Assembly (NCBI RefSeq): GCF_015706575.1
Contig: NW_024037064.1
Span: forward strand, 14,361,606-14,425,605
Direction of reading: 5' to 3'
Origin: Patiria miniata
Taxonomy: Eukaryota; Echinodermata; Asteroidea; Valvatida; Asterinidae
Length of the DNA stretch: 64,000 bases
Positions within the stretch are counted from its first letter, which is position 1, and the number at the start of each line of letters is the position of its first letter. The position numbers and the translations under genes are program-made. The notes beneath the pieces were generated by a model. The model did not search any database. It worked only from the letters and a program-made list of their open reading frames with translations, and was not told the DNA's origin. Positions 17,201-26,387 of this stretch are shown here, piece by piece.

Positions 17201-17692
17201 TTCTATCTTTGGTATCTGGTCGATCGGTGTTGGAAAGTCTACGCCTTTAAATTTGAGTCCGTCGTCTTTGGTGTAAATACTAGGTCTCTTTTCGCGAGGT
17301 TTATATTTGGGATCGTTTTTTATGTTATTTTTTACTTTATCCGTATACAACCCAAGAGCGGCTCTCAAACACCATCTCAAACACTCGTCGTCTTTGTTTT
17401 TGATGTTTATCATCGCCTGTTTTCTTTTAATATGCGGGGGTAGATCTATGTAAGAACTACCTCTCACGGGGTTAAACCTGTTGATGTTGATATACAACGC
17501 CATTATCTTTTTTAAAACCCAACCCGATCCTTGATTTGTATACCTTTCATCCTTTCTAAATATCTGGTCGATGTCTTCTTTTAAAACCTGTTTTATTTGA
17601 CTTTGATTTAAAATGACTCTCTGATCGGTAAAATGTATAGCTTCGATCGTTTCGATTGTACCATCCGCTTTTTTTGATTGTGAGCTCCATTT
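14207..17692 (-). CDS. polB: Polinton protein-primed DNA polymerase B (5' truncated)
   Basis: The open frame runs from a stop at 17,693 to 14,207. Numbering from ATG 17,503 (1,098 residues), exonuclease motif I is VVYADFES near 239, motif A is YLDANNLYGWAM near 668, motif B is KLMNNSVFGKTMENVR near 834 and motif C is YTDTDSLV near 935; Cys-rich zinc-binding pairs precede the polymerase domain. This is the family B, protein-primed polymerase that replicates Polintons. The frame stays open for about 63 more codons upstream and includes NQGSGWVL, a segment that relatives also have before their core. Translation probably began further left, and ATG 17,503 may be internal. LINE sequence begins within about 20 bases of the upstream stop, so the 5' end of the gene seems lost. 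Confidence 0.9.
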   Translation of the reverse strand, partial: KWSSQSKKADGTIETIEAIHFTDQRVILNQSQIKQVLKEDIDQIFRKDERYTNQGSGWVLKKIMALYININRFNPVRGSSYIDLPPHIKRKQAMINIKNKDDECLRWCLRAALGLYTDKVKNNIKNDPKYKPREKRPSIYTKDDGLKFKGVDFPTPIDQIPKIERQNNLTINVYGYEEEIYPLYVSKNYKPESRPIDLFLFSEGDKHHYCWINNFSRLIYNVTKHKSKKYFCRRCLCHYRTQVKLDRHMTDCNGIDTHPSKIVFPTAKRKYVNNEWIVDENDVPILEFKNYRFKQKAPFVVYADFESILEKNSDDKKNNTQKTNIHKASGYSLVVVRCDGTNAYQENYRGKDAASKFVHKMLKIQSDINCILKKPQPMKFNERAKEHHDKSNTCWICEKPIYPNYSCNCQCQKPKKPKTEKQIKEHQYENKNGFTESKCLECKKKINKFRKVRDHCHVTGRYRGAAHAYCNLKLQVKPGFTPIPDVFHDLQNYDAHLIMQSISEYDEKEVQVIARNSEKYISFSIGNMRFIDSFNFMASSLDRLSKACPRESFKLLREHLNRQNIDSLLQKGVYPYEYMDSFDRFQETSLPPIEQFYSSLKDENISREDYDRAKLTWNEFKVKNMGEYHDLYVTTDTLLLACVFENFRKTCITNYALDPANYYTAPGLSWDALLKHSEIKLELLQDVDKHLFFEKAKRGGISSVGGMRYHKANNKYLPDHNPNEPSSYITYLDANNLYGWAMSQYLPYKDFKWVSTKTFTESKILSLRKTSNTGYCFEVDLDYPDNLHDLHNDYPLAPENIVIPKEWMSDYQNELLDTEPSSNVQKLTCTLNPKQKYVLHYVTLQLYLKLGLKLKKVHRVLQFKQAPWMASYIDKNTQLRTKATSDFEKDFFKLMNNSVFGKTMENVRNRIDGYLLRDNNDDDRDKYQKIIQKPSYKTTTSFSECKLSFVEMYNTKTVLNKPIYCGVSILDLSKTLMYDFYYNHLKDKYKDKIRLMYTDTDSLVLVVHTDDVYKDMQQNGQHYDLSNYPTDHPLYDPTNKKVIGKFKDEFGGKIIKEVVCIRPKMYSILTADINLKKAKGVTKSVTSKKLKHRHYYDCILNKKSHYETMTHIRSENHILYTVSQNKLSLSPLDKKRYILPDGINTLAFGHYGGNCVSSGTT

Positions 17693-17705
17693 TTAAACCT
17701 CTTAG

Positions 17706-18010
17706 CTCTCTCAATTCTCTCACAATGAGCTCATAACCAGGCAGGAAAAAATAACTATGGGGATCACTTTTAAGCCAGGTTTCAGACAGCGCAATGATTG
17801 AAAAGTTATTATTGATCGACTGTAAAAAGACTTCAAGTTTATCAAAATTTGTCTGTAAACTTCTGATATTAACATGTAACAACGAAACGAGATTGTTATT
17901 AGCCGGTTTTTGAAATTGCTCTGTTGGATAATACTGAGAATTATTAGATATATAAAACTGTGAGCTAGCATCAACACCATCATCATCAATATAGAGCCCA
18001 TAGAAGTAAA
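17706..18010 (-). pseudogene. LINE ORF2 fragment: start of endonuclease domain
   Basis: One frame reads LLHVNIRSLQTNFDKLEVFL and ALSETWLKSD, the opening motifs of the APE-type endonuclease of LINEs (N-I-R-S-L, then S-E-T-W). The acidic-leading stretch upstream of it (YIDDDGVD) is in the same frame to about 18,005. Only the first 100 residues or so remain before the join with the Polinton, and the catalytic D-H end of the domain and the reverse transcriptase are missing. It cannot be functional. Confidence 0.75.
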
Positions 18011-18265
18011 TTATTCAGGTGTAACATGATCAGAGCCAGGAATGTTGTTGTGAGTAGCCAGGGTGATATTACACAAGCCCTTAGGTACATGTATACAAGG
18101 TACAAGAACATTAAAACTACCGTTACAAATACAAAACGAAAACAAACATAAATTTAAGGCTTTACAAAATATGATAATATGTGTTTATTGAGAGGGGATT
18201 GATGAATGAGAACCAGGGAAATCAATGATGTTATCGTGATGCAGTCAGACACAGTTTTGATGAAC

Positions 18266-19120
18266 TTAGCTGGCTTGAGGGGCTGTGTACTTCTTACCCT
18301 GGATATAAAGCTCACCATTGCGGAAGACGGGATGTTGTCCGGAGTCATATGCTCGCTTCATGACTTCTCGAAGCGATCTTTTCTTGGCCACGTCTGAAGC
18401 AGGTAAGTCGGGTAGGATGAATAACCCAGAGTTGGTGAGAGCCTCCTTGGCACCTCTCAGGATACTATAGCGATCGGTGCGGTACAAGAATCTGGCTATA
18501 ATATGGCGGGGTTTGTCCGATGCTGACTTGGGAGCTCTGCCAGTTCGATGGGCAGCCTCGATCTCAATGTCCGGCAAGTTGTACCGCTCGGCCAGGATCT
18601 TCTTGACAGTGTGGTAGGGGAATGTGGTGGGTTCCGTTGGATTCTCTGGAATCCCGCCGAACCTGAGGTTAAAGCTTCGGGAGTGGCGTTCCAGGTTTAA
18701 GGTAGCCTCCTCAAGGTGTTTGATCTTGTTCAGCGCCGTGTTGAGCTGTGTTGACAAGTCGGAGACCCCAGCAGAAATGGTCTTATTTTTGTCCTGGATC
18801 TCTTTAACTGACTTTGATGTAAACTGCAATGTCTCCTCCGTCTCCACCTGTTTAGTTTCTAGTGTTCCGATTCTCTGTATGAGGTTCTGTTGATTTGAGA
18901 TGACGTTGTCGAGTTTCTTATTTAGATCCGCTGCCATCAATCGGACCTCCTGTCGCAGGCAAGCGATGTCCGATGACGCGGTGGGTGAGCTTGGTTGATC
19001 ACATGACTCAAGTGGCGCGAGGTTGGAGGCATTTGAAACCGTAGAAACTGACGATTTTTTCTCTTTTCTGGGCGGCATGGTGAATGTATCGTGAGTTAAC
19101 TGGTGTAGTAATATCGGCAA
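18266..19120 (-). CDS. LINE ORF1 protein (RNA-binding chaperone)
   Basis: The intact frame gives 284 residues, or 270 from the better-placed ATG at 19,078 (MPPRKEKKSS). A basic, S/T-rich N-terminus leads into a coiled coil at about residues 55-140, followed by an RRM-like domain (LERHSRSFNLRFGGIPE) and a C-terminal domain (AAHRTGRAPK, RHIIARFLYRTDRYSIL). This is the trimeric single-strand RNA-binding ORF1p of L1-like LINEs, also found in some CR1-group elements. It would coat the LINE RNA with ORF2p. No disruption is visible. Confidence 0.8.
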   Translation of the reverse strand: MPILLHQLTHDTFTMPPRKEKKSSVSTVSNASNLAPLESCDQPSSPTASSDIACLRQEVRLMAADLNKKLDNVISNQQNLIQRIGTLETKQVETEETLQFTSKSVKEIQDKNKTISAGVSDLSTQLNTALNKIKHLEEATLNLERHSRSFNLRFGGIPENPTEPTTFPYHTVKKILAERYNLPDIEIEAAHRTGRAPKSASDKPRHIIARFLYRTDRYSILRGAKEALTNSGLFILPDLPASDVAKKRSLREVMKRAYDSGQHPVFRNGELYIQGKKYTAPQAS

Positions 19121-19477
19121 ATTTGTATGTACTCACGATTAAGGTTGGTAATGGAGATGGAGGAGATATTTTGGAAGAATTTATAGATTTTTCCCTGAGC
19201 ACTGGTTCAATACGTCATGTAATGGCGAAGCGCCCTCTTCGCTTTGAAGCTCCCTCATATTTGAACCTCCCTCATATTCCAGTATTTTACATCCCTTTTA
19301 TGACTCTCACCTGAGAGCCACAGACTGAATAAGTCACTTATAAAACACTTTTTCGAACAAATCTCTCGTACTTTTCAGAGAACACGTTGAAAAAAGCACG
19401 CAGACAAAATGGCAAACAATGCACGAGCACACTTTTGCCGCGCAACCCCAGAGGGCGCCATTCCACAGAATCACGGG

Positions 19478-21139
19478 CTACACCCCCCCCCCCCCCCCCC
19501 CCCCCCACTTAACCTGCTGCATCGCCCCGATGCAATCCTTCCTTGTGGGTAGGAACAAGGGCTTACAGAAATCTGGGAGCCAATGCTCCAAGGTATTGAC
19601 GCTTAGCTGGTGGCATACAGGCTGGCCAAACACCTCGTAGGTGAATCTCTTAGGTAGTCTACGCTCTCTTGACGGACGAGACACACCGACCTCACCCTGG
19701 CTCTGCACCTCAGGCTCCACAGTAGGAACATCCTCAGCAATAGGGCTAGGTGGAATGGTTTGAGTTTGTGGTGGGGCACACTTATGAGCACTTGGATCAA
19801 CATCTTGATCAACATTAGCATCATCAGCATGGCCACTAACCACAACCTCAGCACCAATATCCAAGTCACTATAAGGTACATACCCCTCATCATCACAGTA
19901 GGGAGCGGCACCCTGTGTGTCATTGGAAACCCCGTCCAGACTTGGTGCAGGAGCCCCCTTTGATGTCTCACATGCAGTGTCGTCACTTTCCCTGATCTCA
20001 TCCTCAGAATCTCCAGGTGGTGGTTCACTTGGCACACACACAGTTGAAGGTTCTGCACACTGCTGATCCTTGGGCTGAGCACACAACTCTGTGTGTTCTC
20101 CATTTGCCGGTAACGCTTGCACTGTCTCACCAACAACCAAAGAATTTGCCAGGTCGGACTCTGTGGAGACATTCCCGGCATCGTCGTCGACCCCTGAAAA
20201 TTCCTTAGACCTGGATGGTGACAATGGAGGAACAAATGGTTCAGCATCAACTCTCAAAGGTGACACATCAAAGGATACACATGATTCCGGAGCCTCCTTT
20301 CTACATACCTCAGGTATACAAACCTCACTTGGCTTCCGAAGACTATCATCAGACATGCTGTTGTCCTCTTTGGACTCACCTACAGGAGGCACAGTTGTCA
20401 TCTCACCGGAGTCCTTTCTCCATATGGTGATGACTACAGGATCATCCTTGTCCGGACTATCCTCCCCTTGCTCCTCTCTCGGTGTATAATCTGAACATTG
20501 AACTCTTTGTCGCTGTAACTGTCTGGTAACTGGTCTCCTTGGCAATACCTCCTCTCTGACAGGTTCCACTTCACCTGTAGGAACCCCAATGGGCAGGATC
20601 ATGTTGCGATGCAACATGTTCGAAGGACCTCCTCCTGTCTCTGGTTTCAACCTATAAACAGGAATAGCATCACTTGGGCGGTCTGCAACTCGGTACACGG
20701 TATCTCTCCACTTATCAGCAAGTTTATGTGGAACCTTGAATGCCACATTTCGGATCAGCACCCTATCCCCAACATTCAACTCACTGCCTCTCACCTTGAG
20801 GTCATCCCGCTTTTTGTTTGAAGCAGCCGTCTTTGCCGATTCCTGGGAGGCAAGCTGGTAAGCATGTTCGAGACTCTGCCTCAAGTCCTGGACATATTTG
20901 TAGTGGTCTTTGTTTTTGATGCCATCAGGGGTAGTTCCAAAACACAGATCAAGTGGAAGTCTCGCCTCTCGCCCAAACATGATGTAGTACGGTGAAAACC
21001 CAGTACTATCGTTGCGTGTGCAATTATAGGCATGCACAACGGAACCTACAAACTTGCTCCAATTCTCCTTCTTGTCACTTGGCAGAGTACCAAGCATACT
21101 CAGCAATGTACGATTAAATCGTTCGGGCTGAGGGGTCAC
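19478..21139 (-). pseudogene. Gypsy integrase C-terminal half and Pol tail
   Basis: The frame of 553 residues begins with PERFNRTLLSMLG, the segment containing the third catalytic acid of the integrase core. It continues through NVGDRVLIRN and KLADKWRDTVYRV, the GPY/F-type C-terminal domain that binds DNA. An acidic, P/S/T-rich tail of about 300 residues follows and ends near RRLPKRFTYEVFGQPVCHQL, then runs into the poly-C tract. It is joined to the catalytic N-terminal half at about 21,120 by a one-base frameshift near a CCCC run. The stop lies in the poly-C region, so the true C-terminus may be lost. Confidence 0.8.
19483..19506. repeat. Poly-C run (24 bp)
   Basis: Twenty-four C (G on the element strand) mark the boundary between the LINE 5' leader and the 3' end of the neighbouring Gypsy pol frame. 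Confidence 0.9.
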
Positions 21140-21935
21140 CCTGGGGATGATAAGGCGAGGTTCTGGACTTTTTCACCCCAAGGAGACTGGTGAGTTCTTT
21201 GATCAACCTGTTGTCGAACTCACGCCCTTGATCAGAATGGATTTGCTTCGGCAATCCATACGGCAAGAAATACTTCTCCCAAAGCAACCGAGCAACCGTG
21301 CGCGAGGACTTGTCCTTTGTCGGAAAACCCTGGGCGTAACGTGAAAAATGATCTGTTACAACCAGAACATAATGCGCTCCACTTCGGTCTGGCTCCAACT
21401 TCAAAAAGTCGATGCAGACCAATTCTAGCGGGTAGGTAGTCGTGATGTTCACCAATGGAGCTGCAACTTTCTGAGAGGTTTTGTAGGACACACACCCAGC
21501 ACAGTTCGACACCCAAGCCTCTATGCTGGCTGCCATCCTTGGCCAATAGAATCTCTGGCGTGCTAAGTCCACTACACGCTCAGCTCCAAGGTGGCCAAGG
21601 TCATTGTGAAGTCCACGGATGGCTGTCTCCCTAGACTTAGTGGGTAAGACCAACTGAAACAACACTTTCTCACCTGAAACAACTCGCCTATATAACACTC
21701 CATCCCTTAACACTAGCTTGTTGTATTGTCCCAACATCAACTTGATCTCGTCTGGAAAATCTGAAATCACTTTGGGTTTTCTCCCCTCAGCGACAAATCC
21801 AACAATCTGCCTGACATCGTCATCCTGACCTTGCTCCTTCTGCCAGTCGACATCTCCATCTCCATCATCTGACACCTTGACTGAACAGTAGTCCGATGGG
21901 ACAGCCTCGGCACCCAAAGCTAACGAATACACTAA
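21114..21935 (-). pseudogene. Gypsy integrase N-terminal zinc finger and catalytic core
   Basis: The stretch holds the H2C2 zinc finger (GLHNDLGHLGAERVVDLARQ, then WVSNCAGCVSYK) and the first two catalytic acids (LVCIDFLKLEPD and IHSDQGREFDN), typical of Ty3/Gypsy integrase. About 60 linker residues precede the finger. The frame is cut on its N-terminal side by the MITE: the codons either side of that insertion join exactly once the MITE and one copy of its 3-bp duplication are discounted. It is frameshifted at its C-terminal side near 21,120. Confidence 0.85.
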
Positions 21936-22963
21936 GGCCTAAAAAAAAAGAAGTTATGTTGGCGTAACGGGCAAGAAAAAATAGGGTAGGTAGGTCGTTT
22001 TTTTTTGTTTTGTTTTTATAATCCCAGCAACGAAAATGACATTAAGCCGGTAGTAGTACACGATAACAAAAGAAAACAAGGCTCATCATCAACCTTTCTA
22101 AAGGTACATATCAAAAAGCGGAATCCAAAATCAGACAAAATGTTAGCCGTTTCATCTGCATCGACATCTTTATATGGACCCGATTCTTCCTTTGAAGTTT
22201 TTTATTTTTAGCACGGTGGAACCCGCTTTTACACCATCGGCACAGCTCTGGGCGATTACCTATACCCCCAGTTCTAGACTCAAATTTATCCGCATTAAAC
22301 GGTCGAAAATGACCGAAGATCCCCATTTGCCCTTGATGGAAACCTGTACGCTTCGGTATCGGGCGCCATGATGCGACGGCGTACGCGCGTAACACCGGGC
22401 CGAGGGCCGGCCGGGTCGCGTCGGCCGCCGGGGTTACAGAATAGTTTACCATTTTTAGAATACATATTTATCGATTGTTATCGTGTAAAATAGTGGAAAA
22501 TTAATAAAAATAATTTATATTATAATGAACTATTTTTTTTTAACATGGAATAAATAGCGAAGTAATTTCAATAGTGTATGTAGCAGTTCGCGCCGTGTAA
22601 CAGTTTAGGACGAGGCTATACATGTACTGTACATGTACGTACATGTGCATTTATCATGCATGCATGGTGCATCGATCTCCGCACGCGCACTGCCTGTACG
22701 TACGTACGTCTGCGCGATCTTCTGCATGTTCGTTGTGTCATGGAGAGGAAGGTGCAAAACATTATGCACTCCAAAGTTCCACGCGCGCTATCGTCATACA
22801 ATTGAGGAGAAACGGTCAGAATTGGTTTCAAAACGTATTTAAAATTCATTTCTATAGATTTTAATTATATTTCTTCCCTTCCAAAAAAATAAAAAATATC
22901 CAGGGTCGGCCGCATTTTTAGGGTCGGTCGGGTTACGCCAACATAACACTTTTTTTTTAGGCC
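21936..22963. mobile_element. Harbinger-like MITE (1,028 bp) inside Gypsy pol
   Basis: The termini are inverted repeats of about 33 bp beginning GGCCTAAAAAAAA and containing GTTATGTTGGCGTAAC on both ends, with two or three differences. The flanks carry a 3-bp duplication, TAA at 21,933-21,935 and 22,964-22,966. A TWA duplication with GGCC-starting termini is characteristic of the PIF/Harbinger superfamily. No transposase frame is seen inside, so it is non-autonomous. The interior includes a GC-rich patch at 22,375-22,435 (GGCCGGCCGGGTCGCG), unusual for this AT-rich neighbourhood. Confidence 0.85.
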
Positions 22964-22966
22964 TAA

Positions 22967-23640
22967 TGAACGACCTCCCGTCTCAGATGGCTCAGTCAAA
23001 ACAGCTTCCCCAGAACTATATGTAGCCAGATGTGTTGCACAAATAGCGTCCACAACCTCCCCATCAATAGCTGGGCACTCGCCATCAGCATCATCTTGCA
23101 GTCGGGCCTGGAGGATATGTATCTTCTCTGTCTGGCCATGTTCGAAGGACTCTACGTCTTTAGCATCCTGAGGCCGTCGAGAAAGAGCGTCCGCATCCTG
23201 ATTAGTGTGACCCGGTTTGTAGTGAATGGTGAAGTCGAAAGTTGTCAGAGCAGCCAGCCAGCGATGCCCTGTGGCATCAAGCTTCGCTGTTGAAAGGACA
23301 TAAGTCAAAGGGTTGTTATCAGTAAAGACCCTGGTTCCTCGAGCTGCGTACAAGTAGTCCCGGAACTTGTCTGAAATCGCCCATTTAAGGGCTAGGAACT
23401 CCAGTTTGTGGGCTGGATAATTCTTTTCAGAGGGTGTCAACCCACGGCTAGCATAAGCAATGGGACGCAACTTCCCCCCGACTCCTGACACAACACCGCA
23501 CCCAACCCATCACGGGACGCATCTACATGCATCACAAATGGTTGGGCCACATCTGCGAATGCCAGAACTGGGGCTGAGCACAATCTCTGCTTCAGAGTCT
23601 GAAAAGCCTCCTGGCACTCGGGGGTCCACTGGAAACAAAT
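22967..23640 (-). pseudogene. Gypsy RNase H domain (frameshifted)
   Basis: In one frame about 23,480-23,640 reads [15 protein letters not shown] and [16 protein letters not shown], the start of a Ty3/Gypsy RNase H with its first catalytic aspartate. At a GGGGGG run near 23,475 the frame shifts to 22,865-23,491, which continues [31 protein letters not shown] and HKPGHTNQDADALSR-like motifs, including the later catalytic aspartates. Two frames covering one domain show a single-base slip. The C-terminal linker to integrase is interrupted by the MITE. Confidence 0.85.
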
Positions 23641-24439
23641 GATGCTCTACAAGCTCCACTCTGGTTCTCACTTATTGATTGCTTTGAAGAAGACTTATTC
23701 TTTTGATGACCAGGTATCAACCCATGCAAAGGTTTGGCTATAGTAGAAAAACCCTCAATAAACCTCCTATAGTACCCAGCGAGTCCAAGGAAGGCCCTTA
23801 ACTGTTTGGTGTCTTTTGGAGGCGGCCATGACCGAATGGCTTCCACTTTATCGGGATTAGTTTGGACTCCCTCACCAGAGACCACATGACCCAGGTACTT
23901 TACGGAGGAACAACACAACTGACATTTCTCCGGCGCAATCTTCAACCCATACTCTGAGAGTCGGCTGAAAACCCTGCCCAGACGTTCTTCCATCTGTTCC
24001 AAGGTAGATGCAAAAACAATTACATCATCCATATACACTAGTACCTCCGCCAGATTTAACCCTGACATGCACTGCTCCATCAACCTGGGGCCCCCTTCAC
24101 ACCTTGTGGCATCTTTTCAAACTGAAAGAACCCGGCGGGGCATATGAAAGCTGTCTTTTCTTTGTCAGATTGTCTCATTGGGATTTGATAGTAGCCTGAC
24201 TTGAGGTCAATCACAGAGAACCACTTGCACCCGTGTAGACAGTCCAAGGCCTCCTGCACCAATGGAACAGCGTACTGGTCAGGCACCGTCCTGGAATTAA
24301 GAGTCCGATAGTCAATACAGAGTCTTAAGTTGCCATTTTTCTTTCTCACGATGACTATCGGAGAGGCATATCTACTCTTCGATTCTTTGATGATCCCAAC
24401 ATCAAGCAAGTGCTGCAAATGGTCTCGCAGGTCCTTCAA
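23592..24439 (-). pseudogene. Gypsy reverse transcriptase (frameshifted)
   Basis: The first frame (24,080-24,439) holds SRYASPIVIVRKKNG, LRLCIDYRTLN and WFSVIDLKSGYYQIPM with the first catalytic aspartate. The second (23,592-24,083) holds LVYMDDVIVFA, the YxDD active site, and the thumb-connection segments YLGHVVSGEG and LRAFLGLAGYYRRFI. The frames meet near 24,085 in a GGGCCCCC-like run, where a few residues of the family motif are also lost. Sequence is typical of Ty3/Gypsy. Confidence 0.9.
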
Positions 24440-24957
24440 ATCAGCTGGAGAAATTCGTCGTGACTTTCCCGGAATGGCTGTTCATCACTTAGCCTGATTT
24501 CATGTTCGATACCACTGGTTAGACCCACATCCCAGTCATGGTGCGAAAATACTTCCGACTTGCTATAAGCCAAATCCAAGATTCTAGCCTTCCACTTCTC
24601 GTCAACTGGACCCCGAACAAACGGTAGTTGCAGGAACTCCTCTTTGGTTACTTTGGATGTTTCACCCTTGTGTTGAGCAAAATGTGCAGAAACTGAGGTT
24701 GACTTGCCACCCAACTCATCACTGTGACCACAGATTGATGCAGGTAGAAAAGCATTTGCCACAATACACCTATTGGATAGGCGAATGTCTTGGTTGGTGT
24801 GGTTTTGAATGCAGACATTCACCCTCTGGAAGCCAGCATTTATCTTGACAAATGAGCACAAAGCTTCAGCACCACCAGGCAACCGGCGTGGGATGGCATC
24901 CTCCATCAAAGCTGTCACAGCCTTTCCAAGTCTGTTTCGAATGGTACAAGACACCAA
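24436..24957 (-). pseudogene. Gypsy Pol segment upstream of reverse transcriptase
   Basis: About 174 residues precede the reverse transcriptase. They include ICIQNHTNQDIRL-type sequence and a D/E/S-rich linker, which in Gypsy elements lies between protease and reverse transcriptase. No D-T/S-G protease active site is present. The right-hand side runs into Gag sequence within about 30 residues, so the protease seems to have been removed by a deletion. The left side enters reverse transcriptase by a frameshift at about 24,440. Confidence 0.65.
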
Positions 24958-25271
24958 AACATGCGAGTTAACATCTGAATTCGAAACTGAAAATCCGAAT
25001 CATCAACACATAAGGTCAAAACTCCTGATGGGGGAAGTACAACTTCCTTCACTTCCCTATCAAACTCACACAGAAGGAATGTCTTGCCATCACGCTCCTG
25101 TCTTGACACACCAATGAGATTTCTGACCGTCTTTGCCAGGCTAAGAGTCACTGCCTCCGTGGACGCATCAAGCACCTCATTACCCACCAGAAGGAGAGCA
25201 TTACCTACGCGGATGTCATCCTTTTTACACCAGTCGCGCCCCAAGTGCAGCAGCTCTTTACCATCCGCCAT
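24915..25271 (-). pseudogene. Gypsy Gag N-terminus, PNMA-like
   Basis: From ATG 25,271 (the frame upstream has only TTG) the product reads GRDWCKKDDIRVGNALLLVG, then an alternating strand/helix region ending in LCEFDREVKEVVLPPSG. A W-C-...-ALLLVG opening and an RRM-like fold of about 100 residues resemble the N-terminal domain of PNMA-family Gag proteins in animal Gypsy elements. The capsid and zinc-knuckle parts of Gag do not follow; Pol sequence starts at about 24,975. The last 25 residues of the frame are a shadow of Pol. Confidence 0.55.
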
Positions 25272-25524
25272 GTTCCTGCTTGCTATCAACTAATTAAATT
25301 TTACAACAAGAAGCAAAAAACATGAAATGATAATATATCTGCAAAAAAAATAATATGTAAGTTCCCTTTACAGTCGGTGGCTCTCAGGTAAGAAGTCAAC
25401 AATAATTGAATTCTAAATCAGTAATTCATCCAACAAAATAACTAATATGCAAAGAAGCAGTTTTAACTCTCTTTGCAGTAATTTTCGCCCAGACCAAAAA
25501 TAAATCCACTTACAAATTCCTATG
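25272..25524 (-). other. Gypsy leader region
   Basis: AT-rich leader between the Gag start and the primer binding site. I see no gene and no strong repeat. Confidence 0.4.
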
Positions 25525-25543
25525 GGTCCTGGCAAGATCGCCA
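25525..25543 (-). promoter_or_regulatory. Putative tRNA primer binding site
   Basis: On the minus strand TGGCGATCTTGCCAGGAC starts five bases after the presumed LTR end (TTACA). TGGCG starts are typical of LTR-retrotransposon primer sites because they pair with the CCA end of a tRNA. Which tRNA is not resolved. Confidence 0.5.
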
Positions 25544-25547
25544 CAAA

Positions 25548-26260
25548 TGTAAGCCAAGGACCCTGTGGGCTAGAGTTGTCAGTTATTAAATGTGGAATGA
25601 ATCAATAAAACTGGAAGTATGGAACGATCTCAAACAATCAATCTTTATTCTAAGCTATTTCTCAGAACAACTCTCAACAACAACAGTACATATAAAATGC
25701 AATACAATGTTTCCAAAAAAAAAGAATATGGTCGACCAGGCCCTATAGTTGTTTGTTCCCGGGAACTCACTCGGTGTGTGTGTACACTAATATTAAAGCA
25801 ACTGTTCGGGACCGGTTAAGTCTGGCAGTCCTCAGTTCAAGACTGAGTCGATCCCAATAGTTCGTGGAACTTTTGAGAGTTCAGTTGACGGGTGTTAATT
25901 ATTTGGTCTCACTCCACCGTAGCTCTGGACAGGCTGGAGACAATTGATGAATCCTCATCATCCACAATCACACGACAGTCATCTAATGCTAATGGTAACC
26001 ATGTTAACTCAGTGTCTGCTGAACTCGCCGCACAGTGTGAAGCCACTACTTGGGTTGGCCTCCGTCGACAACAGCCTCTCAGCTCGTCTCTGCTGATAGG
26101 GACACGGACACTGCTACCCCAGGTCTTACGACTTAGGAGAACTTCCTCCTCGTATTCTGAGAGATTACAATTAATAGAACATACAAATCTAAGTGCTCAA
26201 GCAAAGACATTTGACTTGAAATTTAAGATGCCAAACTACATTGGTCTAAAGCAGTAAACA
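25548..26260 (-). repeat. Putative 5' LTR of the Gypsy element (outer end unresolved)
   Basis: The inner end is set by TTACA next to the primer site. On the element strand there is a polyadenylation-type AATAAA near 25,645. The outer end is uncertain because no second LTR copy exists in the window for comparison; 26,260 is an upper guess. Plus-strand frames across it are not gene-like. Confidence 0.45.
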
Positions 26261-26387
26261 CCATGTGTTTGTTGGATGTTTCATTTGTTTTTAAACAACA
26301 ATAAACATACACAACATGTCAATCAACATGCACAAAAAATGCACAAATACAAATATCAATTTAGGCATAACATCTTGTTAATGAGTT

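Larger units (their letters stand above)
3302..17705. mobile_element. Polinton/Maverick DNA transposon, truncated and mutated
   Basis: The block carries a retroviral-type integrase, a protein-primed family B DNA polymerase, a FtsK/HerA-type packaging ATPase, a double-jelly-roll major capsid protein and several small proteins that recur in invertebrate Polintons. That gene set defines Polintons, which are related to adintoviruses and virophages. Genes run in both directions with tiny gaps. The left limit is uncertain (3.3 or about 4.0 kb). The right limit is an abrupt change to LINE sequence near 17,700 inside the PolB N-terminal region. No terminal inverted repeat pair and no adenain-type protease were found. 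At least three genes carry a stop or frameshift, so this copy is probably defective. Confidence 0.9.
17706..19482 (-). mobile_element. LINE (non-LTR retrotransposon), truncated in ORF2
   Basis: On the minus strand the order is a 5' leader (19,482 to about 19,120), ORF1, a spacer of about 250 bp, then the first about 100 codons of an ORF2 endonuclease. Sequence switches to Polinton near 17,705. The rest of ORF2, with reverse transcriptase, is not found in the window, including the left side of the Polinton. The break is therefore a deletion or rearrangement rather than a clean insertion. Confidence 0.8.
19478..26260 (-). mobile_element. Ty3/Gypsy retrotransposon, defective (minus strand)
   Basis: Reading leftward: a putative 5' LTR, a primer binding site, a Gag N-terminus, a deletion, then Pol (reverse transcriptase, RNase H, integrase, long C-terminal extension). 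The Gag capsid, nucleocapsid and protease regions are missing. Several one-base frameshifts break Pol, a Harbinger-like MITE splits it at 21,936-22,963, and the 3' LTR is not found. The element is non-autonomous. Confidence 0.85.

Noticed and set aside
19306..25400. GTGGCTCTCAGGT shared by 25,378 and the complement near 19,322 as evidence of a second Gypsy LTR
   Set aside because: Similarity covers fewer than 20 bases and does not extend; it does not define an LTR pair.
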